Assembly: GCA_032164245.1 (NCBI GenBank)
Contig: JAVMKO010000009.1
Coordinates: 83,556,712-83,620,711, forward strand
Direction: 5' to 3'
From: Sternotherus odoratus
Lineage: Eukaryota > Chordata > Testudines > Kinosternidae
Length of the DNA: 64,000 bases
Under the pieces are notes generated by a model. That model saw nothing but the letters and a program-made list of their open reading frames with translations, did no database searches and was not told the origin of the DNA. Of this stretch, positions 52,101 to 59,528 are shown one piece after another; positions within the stretch are counted from its first letter, which is position 1; the number at the start of each line of letters is the position of its first letter. Made by a program: the position numbers and the translations under genes.

Positions 52101-52344
52101 AACCCACTGATAAAAACCAATAACTAGAAACAAAAGGCAATCTGATCTCTCTCATTACTGACAGTCATCGCTGAATATTTAGTGATGTGGTAGTAATCTA
52201 TTATCTGTATCTTATAGAAAGCATCAGTAGGACGGTCTGTGGCTAAATAATGGCCCTTCAGCATGGATGCAGCTAGCCTGGGTCAGCTGACTTGGGCTCA
52301 GACTGCAGGGCTAAAAATTGAGGTTTAGACATTTTATCTTTAGG

Positions 52345-52528
52345 TTCTTCTTCGAGTGATTGCTCACATGCATTCCACTATAGGTCAGGCACGCGCTGCG
52401 GGCCTGGTTGCAGGGCAGATTTTTCCCCTAGCTGCAGACTGGGCGAGCAGGGAGCCCCCTGGAGTGGCGCCACTGAGGCACTCTATAAGTACCCCTGCGA
52501 CACAGTCTGGCCCCCAGTTCCTTCTTCA
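52345..52528 (+). promoter_or_regulatory. DIRS-B left inverted terminal repeat with TATA box
   Basis: It starts ttcttcttcgagtgattgct and runs to cagttccttcttc. From ggtcaggcacgcgctgcggg onwards it is almost the exact reverse complement of 58324-58475. A TATA-like tctataag lies at 52482-52489 and the gag ATG is 200 nt downstream, so transcription probably starts near 52510-52530. Confidence 0.8.
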
Positions 52529-52689
52529 CCGCTCGCGCTGGTAGTCGGAACAGGAGTACTGCTCTTGAGCGTCCTCCTTATCTCCTAGCTGTTATTCCTA
52601 TTGTTCTCACTAATCGTTGTGTTAAGTAGTTGTTAAGTAGTTTATAGTGTAAATAGTTAGGTGCAGGGGATTTCCCTGCCACCGGAGCC

Positions 52690-55206
52690 ATGTCATCCAA
52701 GGCTCCGGGATTCAAGCCATGTGCGGAGTGTGGGAAGCCCATGCCTGCGGGGGACCCACACTCCAAGTGCCTTAAGTGCCTCGGGGAAGCGCACTTGGCA
52801 GACTCCTGCAAAATCTGCAGGGCCTTCAAACCCAGGACCCGCAAGGACAGAGAATCCCGCCTGCGGCAGATCCTGTTAGAGGCGGCCCTCACTCCGGACT
52901 CGAGTGCGGCACCTGGCCCCGCACCCAAGCCGGCCAAAGCAAAGCCTCGGCACCGGTCGCGCTCCCCCAGCGCTAAGCGCAGAAAGGAATCGGAACCGCG
53001 CCCAGCATCGGCACCGGACCGCGTGCAGCCTCCGGCACCGCTCACGCGCCCACGGTCGCCGCCGGGGAGCCGACCAGAGGCACAGCCGCCTGCACCCGCA
53101 CCGACGACTCCGGCGCCGCAGGAGGCCCCGTCGAGTCCGGTGCCAGTGGTCTCGCCACTCAGGGTGCCGATTCCGCAGCAGCTTCCCTCCACGCCGGAGG
53201 CGTTCGCTGCTGCGAGGAGGTTGCTTGCGGAGGATACCCCTCAGCAACCTGTCCGGTCTAGGGGCAAGCCGCCCATGACCGTGACGGAGATCGCGGCTCG
53301 AAGCCCGGCTGGGCACGGACGCCGATCGATCTCGCGGCGCCGATCTAACTCCCGGTACCGGTCAGCTTCCCGGCACCGGTCGCAGTCTCGGCGCCGCAAT
53401 GAGTTGAGACCATGCTCCGGGTCTCCTCATGGCCGATCGCGCAGATCGCGCTCCGGCCGCCGGTCTGAGTCCTGGCGCCGGTCGGAGTCCCGGCACTCCC
53501 GCACGGACAGACGCCGGTCGTACTCCCGGCACCGGTCGCACTCCCGGCACCGGTCCGTCAGCTGCCACAGGGGCCGCTCTGGACGCCGATCGCCGAGCCG
53601 CTCATCTTCCCGGCACCGCTCGTCGTCGCGGCACCGGTCACGATCAACACGGCACCGATCTCCTCGGCACCGTTCGTCGTCGCGGCACCGCAGACATCGG
53701 CGCTCCACATCTAGGCGGCACCGCCGCTCGCCCCGGCACCGGACCTCATCGCGGCACCGGCGATCAGCCCGGCACCGGTCGTCATCGCGGCACCGTGGAT
53801 CCCGCAGAAGTGGGTCCAGCAGTAGCCGATCTTCAGGGGGCAGTCACTTCTCCCGGCACCGGTCGAGAAGCCCTCGGCGCCGGAGGCGTAGAGAGTCGGC
53901 TGGCACACAAACCCAGCATGACTCTCCGCCTAAGGCCCTCCAGTCGGCCACTACAGCGGCTCCATGGCACTCCTCTGCCTCAGCGTCCCCTCCAGTAATG
54001 GGACCAGCCCCAGCCACCCTAAACCCGGCCTGGCCAGAATGGGTGGCATGGGAGCATGACCAGCCGGGGGAAACCCAGTCCGAGCCAGGGTTCCCAGTAT
54101 GTGCGAGGGCTGCTCGGCAGGACCTACCAGGGCCATCCTTGGCCAGCCAGCCGTCGGCAATACACAGCCCCCGAGAGCCAGGTCCTTACGCCTCCCCCGT
54201 GGGGGTAGAGGCGGTGGCGGGCACCTCTTCCAACAGCCCGCCCGCCCTGGAACTCTCTAATTACCAGCACCTCCTCCAGGCAGTTGCGAAAAATATGAAC
54301 CTGCCCCTTGAGGAGATCCAGATGGTGGATGACCCGGTCACCACCATGCTAACAAAGGGCACCCCGGCACGTGTGGCTGTGCCATTCATTAATACGATTA
54401 AAGCGCACACCACGTCGGTCTGGAAGACCCCCGCCTCCATCCCCCCCACCGCCCGGGGGGTAGAGAAGCGCTACTTTGTCCCGGCCACGGGCTATGAGTA
54501 CTTGTATGTTCACCCTACGCCCTCCTCCCTGGTGGTGGAGTCGGTGAACAATAAAGAGCGCAATGGACAGGAGGCCCAGGTACCTAAGGCCAAAGAAGCC
54601 AAGAGGCTGGACCACTTTGGCAGGAAGGTCTACTCCTCCGGGGGCCTCCAACTCAGGGTGGCTAACCATCAGGCCCTAATGAGTAGGCACCACTTTGATA
54701 CAGTGGAGGCCCTCAACAAATTCGAGACCGCTCTCCCCCAAGAGAGCAGACAAGAGTTTAGGGCCCTTCTAACTCAGAGCAGGGATATCTCAAGGCACAC
54801 CCTGCAAGCGGCCCTGGACTCAGCAGACTCAGCGGCCAGGACTATGGCCTCGGGCATAGCCCTTCGCCGGGCAGCATGGCTCTGCTCATCCAGCCTTGCC
54901 CCGGCGATGCAATACAAAATCCAGGACCTCCCGTTTGAGGGACAGGCCCTCTTTTCGGAGGACACAGACGCGCGGCTCCAGGCCCTCAATGACAGAGGGG
55001 TGACCCTCAAGGGCCTCGGCATGCACACCGCGGGGCCGCAGAGGCGCCCCTTCATCCCGCCGCGCCGCAAGTTCTTCCCACCCGCCCGCCAGCCACAGGA
55101 CTCCTCCAGCAGGAGAAGCCGCCCCTTCCGCAAGCGTCAGGGGCCTAGGCAGGGCGGGAAACAGCGGGGACCTAAGCCTTCCCAGGGGCCTAGGTCCAAC
55201 TTTTGA
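52690..55206 (+). CDS. DIRS-B Gag-like protein, 838 residues, with SR-type domain
   Basis: The ORF starts at ATG in gagccatgtc. Residues about 10-45 form a Cys/His block (CxxCGKPMP, HSKCLKC, HxxxxCxxC) shared with DIRS-A. Residues about 215-400 are a long Arg/Ser/His-rich region of repeated SRHRS, RRS and SSSR units, like the RS domains of splicing factors. In DIRS-A only a short patch of this is present. Residues about 550-770 are the conserved block (GVEKRYFVPATGYEYLYVHP, GRKVYSSGGLQLRVAN, QESRQEF, QAALDSADSA, QDLPFEGQ), the likely capsid-like part. The C-terminus is basic, with RRSRPFRKRQGPRQGGK. The gene ends AAC-TTT-TGA. The nucleocapsid/capsid role is inferred from position and composition. 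Confidence 0.88.
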   Translation: MSSKAPGFKPCAECGKPMPAGDPHSKCLKCLGEAHLADSCKICRAFKPRTRKDRESRLRQILLEAALTPDSSAAPGPAPKPAKAKPRHRSRSPSAKRRKESEPRPASAPDRVQPPAPLTRPRSPPGSRPEAQPPAPAPTTPAPQEAPSSPVPVVSPLRVPIPQQLPSTPEAFAAARRLLAEDTPQQPVRSRGKPPMTVTEIAARSPAGHGRRSISRRRSNSRYRSASRHRSQSRRRNELRPCSGSPHGRSRRSRSGRRSESWRRSESRHSRTDRRRSYSRHRSHSRHRSVSCHRGRSGRRSPSRSSSRHRSSSRHRSRSTRHRSPRHRSSSRHRRHRRSTSRRHRRSPRHRTSSRHRRSARHRSSSRHRGSRRSGSSSSRSSGGSHFSRHRSRSPRRRRRRESAGTQTQHDSPPKALQSATTAAPWHSSASASPPVMGPAPATLNPAWPEWVAWEHDQPGETQSEPGFPVCARAARQDLPGPSLASQPSAIHSPREPGPYASPVGVEAVAGTSSNSPPALELSNYQHLLQAVAKNMNLPLEEIQMVDDPVTTMLTKGTPARVAVPFINTIKAHTTSVWKTPASIPPTARGVEKRYFVPATGYEYLYVHPTPSSLVVESVNNKERNGQEAQVPKAKEAKRLDHFGRKVYSSGGLQLRVANHQALMSRHHFDTVEALNKFETALPQESRQEFRALLTQSRDISRHTLQAALDSADSAARTMASGIALRRAAWLCSSSLAPAMQYKIQDLPFEGQALFSEDTDARLQALNDRGVTLKGLGMHTAGPQRRPFIPPRRKFFPPARQPQDSSSRRSRPFRKRQGPRQGGKQRGPKPSQGPRSNF
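55198..55206 (+). promoter_or_regulatory. Candidate +1 frameshift / readthrough site at the gag stop
   Basis: The gag ends AAC-TTT-TGA. Skipping the first T of the stop places the ribosome on GAT in the RT frame, which is open from there. The same nine bases end gag in DIRS-A (11630-11638), where a +1 slip also enters the RT frame. TTT-TGA is a shift-prone pair by analogy with antizyme-type +1 sites. Use is not shown. Confidence 0.5.
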
Positions 55207-57124
55207 TGGTGCGCCCGGGGGCAGCTTAATAACTACAGTCCTGGATCCTCCCTTCGGAGACCGTTTGTCTCACTTCCACCGTGCATGGTCGGACATCACA
55301 TCAGACCAGTGGGTCCTCCGCACGGTGGAGGTGGGATACTCCCTCCAACTCTCCTCCACTCCTCCAACCCACCCACCTCCCTCGTCCCTCTTCAGGGACC
55401 CATCTCACGAGCAACTGCTTGTACAGGAGGTCAGGTCGCTCCTCGCACTGGGAGCCATCGAACCTGTACCACAGGAGTTCAGGGGAAGGGGGTTCTACTC
55501 CCGCTACTTCCTAATCCCCAAGGCGAAAGGGGGCCTCCGGCCCATCCTGGACCTGCGCGAACTCAACACCTACATGATCAAGTTCAAGCTCCGCATGGTC
55601 ACCTTGGGCACTATTATTCCCTCTCTGGATCCGGGAGATTGGTTCGCTGCCCTCGACATGAAGGATGCCTACTTCCACGTGAGCATCAAACCTTCTCACA
55701 GGCGCTACCTCCGCTTTCTAATAGCGGAAGAACATTATCAATTTGCAGTCCTGCCCTTCGGCCTGTCCACCGCGCCCAGGGTCTTCACGAAGTGCATGGC
55801 AGTAGTGGCGGCGTTCCTGCGGCGCCGCGGGGTACAGGTATACCCGTACCTAGACGACTGGCTGATCCGGGGAACCTCCAGGGACCAAGTGTCAGAGCAC
55901 GTGCGTCTGGTCATCAACACCTTCGACCGCCTGGGAATCCTCCTCAACGAGGAGAAGTCCACCCTGGAGCCCACCCAGAGCATAGAGTTCATTGGGGCCC
56001 TACTAGACTCCAGGGTGGCAAGGGCATCCCTGCCCCAGCCCCGGTTTCTCGCCATCCAGTCGGCCATCAGACAGCTTCGCAGCTGTCCAATGTCCACGGC
56101 CAGAGTCTTCCTCAGCCTGTTAGGCCACATGGCATCGTGCACCTACGTGATACAGCACGCCAGACTGCGACTACGCCCACTGCAATCGTGGCTCGCAGTG
56201 GCCTACTGGCCAAGAAGGGACAGTTTGGACACCCTCCTTTCTATCCCCAAAGCCACCCTATCCGCTCTGACTTGGTGGGAAGACCAGAGCAATGCGTGCC
56301 GAGGGGTCCCCTTCCTCCCCCCCAGCCCGTCCATGTCCCTAGTGACGGACGCCTCGTCGATGGGTTGGGGAGCTCACCTAGGGGCTCTCAGGACACAAGG
56401 CCGCTGGTCGGAGTCAGACCTCTGCCTCCATATCAATGTCCGGGAGCTGAGGGCCGTCAGACTTGCGTGCCAAGCGTTCCGGGACACGCTACAGGGTCAC
56501 TGTGTGGCAGTGTTGACGGACAACACCACTGCCCAATACTACATAAACAAGCAGGGCGGGGCCCGGTCCAGTCCCCTGTGTCAAGAGGCGATTCTCCTAT
56601 GGGAGTTTTGTATAGCCCACGACGTTCACCCGGTGGCCTCTTTCCTCCCCGGGATTCAGAACACGCTGGCGGACCACCTCAGCAGGTCATTCATGTCCCA
56701 CGAGTGGTCCCTTCGGCCGGATGTCATCCGACCGATCTTCCTGAGGTGGGGATTTCCCCACATCGACCTCTTCGCCTCCAGGCAGAACAGGAAGTGCCTC
56801 CAGTTCTGCTCCTTTCGAGGCGGCTCCCGGGGATCCCTGACAGATGCCTTCCTCCTACCCTGGACGGGGCACCTGCTCTACGCGTTCCCTCCGATCCCGC
56901 TTCTCCACAAGGTGATCCTGAAGATCAGACGGGACAGGGCGCACGTCATCCTCATAGCCCCGGCCTGGCCCAGGCAATGCTGGTATGCGTCCCTCCTCCG
57001 GCTGTCCAGGGCCCCTCCCATCAGCCTCCCGCTGTGGCCCGACCTGATCTCGCAGGATCACGGTCGCCTCCTGCACCCGGACTTGCAGTCCCTCCACCTC
57101 ACAGCGTGGCTACTCCATGGCTGA
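55205..57124 (+). CDS. DIRS-B reverse transcriptase / RNase H / putative methyltransferase-like polyprotein
   Basis: The frame is open from the gag stop; no ATG lies near its start, so expression by +1 shift or re-initiation is likely. Counting from 55265, RT motifs are LIPKAKGGLRPILDLR, DWFAALDMKDAYFHV, FGLSTAPRVFTK and the catalytic YLDD at residue 195 (55847). RNase H acidic residues are all present: Asp in VTDASSMGWG (362), Glu in VRELRAVRLA (394), Asp in VLTDNTTAQYYINKQGG (419), Asp in TLADHLSRS (470). A further conserved domain follows (PHIDLFASRQNRKC, LYAFPPIPLLHK, ILIAPAWPRQ, ISQDHG); in DIRS elements this position is held by a methyltransferase-like domain. It ends TGA at 57122-57124. 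Confidence 0.92.
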   Translation, partial: DGAPGGSLITTVLDPPFGDRLSHFHRAWSDITSDQWVLRTVEVGYSLQLSSTPPTHPPPSSLFRDPSHEQLLVQEVRSLLALGAIEPVPQEFRGRGFYSRYFLIPKAKGGLRPILDLRELNTYMIKFKLRMVTLGTIIPSLDPGDWFAALDMKDAYFHVSIKPSHRRYLRFLIAEEHYQFAVLPFGLSTAPRVFTKCMAVVAAFLRRRGVQVYPYLDDWLIRGTSRDQVSEHVRLVINTFDRLGILLNEEKSTLEPTQSIEFIGALLDSRVARASLPQPRFLAIQSAIRQLRSCPMSTARVFLSLLGHMASCTYVIQHARLRLRPLQSWLAVAYWPRRDSLDTLLSIPKATLSALTWWEDQSNACRGVPFLPPSPSMSLVTDASSMGWGAHLGALRTQGRWSESDLCLHINVRELRAVRLACQAFRDTLQGHCVAVLTDNTTAQYYINKQGGARSSPLCQEAILLWEFCIAHDVHPVASFLPGIQNTLADHLSRSFMSHEWSLRPDVIRPIFLRWGFPHIDLFASRQNRKCLQFCSFRGGSRGSLTDAFLLPWTGHLLYAFPPIPLLHKVILKIRRDRAHVILIAPAWPRQCWYASLLRLSRAPPISLPLWPDLISQDHGRLLHPDLQSLHLTAWLLHG

Positions 57125-58173
57125 GAGGTCCTGAGCTCTTATGCTCAACGGAGGTACAGAATGTCCTTCTGGGAAGTAGAAAACCATCCACCAGAAGTAC
57201 CTATACAGCCAAGTGGACCCGCTTTTCTGCATGGTGCAGACAACATGACGTAGTCCCAAGTGAGGCGGCTATCCCGCGCATATTGGACTACCTCTTAGGC
57301 CTTAGAAACCAGGGCCTTTCTACTTCTACTATACGCGTCCACCTCGCTGCTATATCAGCTTTTCATCCGGGCCAGGCGAACCACTCAGTCTTTTCAGATC
57401 CTGTGGTATACCGTTTCCTCAGGGGCCTGGATAAACTGTACCCGAACGTCAAGTGTCCCATTCCACCCTGGGACCTCAACCTGGTGCTCTCACGCCTTAT
57501 GATGCCCCCGTTCGAGCCCCTCGCCACGTGTTCCTTACTCCACCTTTCCTGGAAGGTGGCATTCCTAGTAGCGATCACCTCGGCTCGTAGAGTTTCAGAG
57601 ATCCGTGCACTGACCTCCGAGCCGCCCTACACTATCTTCCACAATGACAAGGTGCAGCTACGTCCCCACCCGGCCTTCCTGCCTAAGGTGGTCTCCCCCT
57701 TCCATGTGAACCAAGACATTTGCCTCCCAGTCTTTTATCCTAGGCCACACACCTCTGGAAGGGAACAACAATTACACACGTTGGACGTTAGGAGGGCTCT
57801 TGCTTTTTATTTAGACAGAACAAAGCAATTCAGGAAAACAACGCAACTCTTCGTGGCGGTTGCAGAAAGAATGAAGGGCCAACCAGTTTCCGCCCAAAGG
57901 CTCTCCTCCTGGATCACCTCGTGCATTCACACCTGTTATGAACTCGCGGGCAAACCGCTTGAGAGAGTAACAGCACATTCCACGAGAGCGCAGGCGTCCT
58001 CTGCGGCCTTCCGGGAGGGAGTCCCTATCACGGACATTTGCAGGGCGGCTACCTGGTCCTCCGTCCACACCTTCGCCGCCCACTACGCCATAGTCCAGCA
58101 AACCAGGGACGATGCGGCGTTTGGGTCAGCGGTCTTACAATCAGCAATGGGTCCACCCGACCCCACCTCCTAG
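55207..58173 (+). CDS. DIRS-B tyrosine recombinase ORF, in the gag frame, overlapping RT
   Basis: The recombinase integrates the circular DNA copy. Its domain spans about 57125-58173: the N-terminal DNA-binding part (LLGSRKPSTRSTYTAKWTRF, CRQH, YLLGLRNQGLSTSTI) and the catalytic part with Arg in ARRVSE (57589), His and Arg in HSTR (57976 and 57985) and Tyr in TFAAHY (58084). That is the complete R-H-R-Y set. The frame is the gag frame and stays open without a stop from 55207, so 988 codons are available, the first 640 of which lie over RT/RNase H in another frame. The true start is unknown. In Dictyostelium DIRS-1 the recombinase ORF also overlaps the RT ORF. Confidence 0.9.
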   Translation, partial: WCARGQLNNYSPGSSLRRPFVSLPPCMVGHHIRPVGPPHGGGGILPPTLLHSSNPPTSLVPLQGPISRATACTGGQVAPRTGSHRTCTTGVQGKGVLLPLLPNPQGERGPPAHPGPARTQHLHDQVQAPHGHLGHYYSLSGSGRLVRCPRHEGCLLPREHQTFSQALPPLSNSGRTLSICSPALRPVHRAQGLHEVHGSSGGVPAAPRGTGIPVPRRLADPGNLQGPSVRARASGHQHLRPPGNPPQRGEVHPGAHPEHRVHWGPTRLQGGKGIPAPAPVSRHPVGHQTASQLSNVHGQSLPQPVRPHGIVHLRDTARQTATTPTAIVARSGLLAKKGQFGHPPFYPQSHPIRSDLVGRPEQCVPRGPLPPPQPVHVPSDGRLVDGLGSSPRGSQDTRPLVGVRPLPPYQCPGAEGRQTCVPSVPGHATGSLCGSVDGQHHCPILHKQAGRGPVQSPVSRGDSPMGVLYSPRRSPGGLFPPRDSEHAGGPPQQVIHVPRVVPSAGCHPTDLPEVGISPHRPLRLQAEQEVPPVLLLSRRLPGIPDRCLPPTLDGAPALRVPSDPASPQGDPEDQTGQGARHPHSPGLAQAMLVCVPPPAVQGPSHQPPAVARPDLAGSRSPPAPGLAVPPPHSVATPWLRGPELLCSTEVQNVLLGSRKPSTRSTYTAKWTRFSAWCRQHDVVPSEAAIPRILDYLLGLRNQGLSTSTIRVHLAAISAFHPGQANHSVFSDPVVYRFLRGLDKLYPNVKCPIPPWDLNLVLSRLMMPPFEPLATCSLLHLSWKVAFLVAITSARRVSEIRALTSEPPYTIFHNDKVQLRPHPAFLPKVVSPFHVNQDICLPVFYPRPHTSGREQQLHTLDVRRALAFYLDRTKQFRKTTQLFVAVAERMKGQPVSAQRLSSWITSCIHTCYELAGKPLERVTAHSTRAQASSAAFREGVPITDICRAATWSSVHTFAAHYAIVQQTRDDAAFGSAVLQSAMGPPDPTS

Positions 58174-58186
58174 GTATTGCTTGTAG

Positions 58187-58312
58187 TCACCTATAGTGGA
58201 ATGCATGTGAGCAATCACTCGAAGAAGAAAACAGGGTTACTTACCTGTAACTGTTGTTCTTCGAGATGTGTTGCTCACATCCATTCCAGACCCGCCCTCC
58301 TTCCCCACTGTC
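58187..58312 (+). repeat. DIRS-B internal complementary region
   Basis: Two parts are joined. The sequence ctatagtggaatgcatgtgagcaatcactcgaagaag is the exact complement of the outer left terminal repeat (52345-52385). The next part, acagggttacttacctgtaactgttgttcttcg and on to cacatccattcc, complements the outer end of the right repeat (58475-58535). In DIRS replication this segment templates the joining of the two ends into a circle. Confidence 0.88.
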
Positions 58313-58323
58313 GGGTTAGCCGG

Positions 58324-58535
58324 CAAAGAAGGAACTGGGGGCCAGACTGTGTCGCAGGGGTACTTATAGAGTGCCTCAGTGGCGCCACTCCAGGGGGCTC
58401 CCTGCTCGCCCAGTCTGCAGCTAGGGGAAAAATCTGCCCGGCAACCAGGCCCGCAGCGCGTGCCTGACCTATAGTGGAATGGATGTGAGCAACACATCTC
58501 GAAGAACAACAGTTACAGGTAAGTAACCCTGTTTT
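58324..58535 (+). repeat. DIRS-B right inverted terminal repeat
   Basis: It runs from aagaaggaactgggggccag to ggtaagtaaccctgtttt. Except for its outermost 60 bp it is nearly the reverse complement of the left repeat. The outer 60 bp differ from the left end (acacatctcgaagaacaac against cactcgaagaag) and are mirrored instead in the internal complementary region, making 58245-58535 a large inverted repeat. Confidence 0.85.
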
Positions 58536-58861
58536 TTTTATCCCTGTGTAGACATGCCCAGTGTTTTGGGCCTCCATTACTTGTCTAAAGTCAGAGAATG
58601 CCCATGTTATAGGGTCATTGGTAGGTTTAATTTATTATTGTTTAAAATATCCTGCACACCTCATATCTAAAGCACTTTTTAAGTATTGTAAAACAGAAAT
58701 TAAACAGTCTCAAAGAGTAACTACCTGCACTGAAGTTATGCCCATGAGCATGAACTAAAGATAGATTCACCAAATCACTACAGTCCATTTTAAGCACCTA
58801 GGTGACCCTGAAAATACCTGCAACTCCTGAGCAATTGAGCATATCCACCCTCTGAATAAAA

Positions 58862-58867
<6 letters not shown>

Positions 58868-58893
<26 letters not shown>
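58868..58893. repeat. (TA)n microsatellite
   Basis: Thirteen TA units follow a short GT run. It is a simple repeat in the first STK26 intron. Confidence 0.9.
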
Positions 58894-59111
58894 GATGAGC
58901 CCATTATTAAAATGAACAACAGTCATGTAAAGGATTTTCCCGATTCTAAATGAAAACAGCCAGCAGTTTTCAGGTCTAAGAGAGAATCAGGTTGAGTATA
59001 GATAGAAAAAAACTGATAGAACCATTCTTCACAGTAGAATTGCACTAAACCTTACTCAGAAGATCTGTTGCTTGCATATATAATTAGTCAGACCTTTTTT
59101 AGACACTAAGG

Positions 59112-59520
59112 CAGGGGTCTCAAACTCAAATGACCATGAGGGCCGCATGAGGACTAGTGCACTGGCTCGAGGGCCGCACCACTGACACACACCCCGCCCT
59201 TGCTGCCCCGGCTCTGCCCCCACTCCACCCCTTCCAAGAGGTTCCACCCCTGCCCCACCTCCTCCTCTGAGCACGCAGCTCCCCATTCCCTCCTGGAAAG
59301 CGCTAGGCACCACCAACAGCTGTTTGGCAAACAAAGCAAGAGCAATATAGGAAGTCCAGAGCTAGAAACACGCGTGGCCCAGCCAGGCAGCAGAGAAGCC
59401 TCTGCTTCTGGACCCTCCCTCCCGCAAACTGCTATGGGGGGGAACAGGAAGCCTGGCGGGCCGCAGGGAAGGGCTTCGCGGGCCACATGCGGCCCCCGGG
59501 CCGCATGTTTGAGACCCCTG
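59112..59520. mobile_element. hAT-type non-autonomous element with 8-bp target duplication
   Basis: It begins CAGGGGTCTCAAACTCAAAT and ends CGCATGTTTGAGACCCCTG, flanked by CACTAAGG at 59104-59111 and 59521-59528. An inner pair (agggccgcatgaggac / gggccacatgcggccc) extends the terminal symmetry. The interior is GC-rich and non-coding. Confidence 0.9.
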
Positions 59521-59528
59521 CACTAAGG

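Larger units (their letters stand above)
41572..52344 (-). other. STK26: STK26 first intron (part), left of DIRS-B
   Basis: No exon of STK26 or another gene is recognised here. Between the listed repeats lie stretches without identifiable content: 43380-44490, 45700-47110, 47480-48525 and 49195-52344. The open frame at 49192-49758 (188 codons) has no recognised motif. A fragment near 51240-51440 (ggtctacgcttgaaaggctttgtcag) resembles a decayed MITE but its ends are not clear. No promoter-like CpG island that could hold exon 1 was seen. Confidence 0.6.
52345..58535 (+). mobile_element. DIRS-B: DIRS1-like retrotransposon, apparently complete
   Basis: A 6.2-kb element has all DIRS hallmarks: a left inverted terminal repeat, gag, RT/RNase H, tyrosine recombinase, an internal complementary region and a right inverted repeat. 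All three genes are open with catalytic residues in place. There is no target-site duplication, as expected for integration of a circle by a recombinase. It sits in the first STK26 intron in antisense orientation to the gene. DIRS-A shares its gag, RT and terminal motifs but differs at many codons, so the two belong to different subfamilies. It is a candidate autonomous copy; activity is inference. Confidence 0.93.

Noticed and set aside
53429..53998. 189-codon open frame in the SR-rich part of DIRS-B gag
   Set aside because: It is a shifted reading of the degenerate cggcaccggtc-type repeat inside gag.
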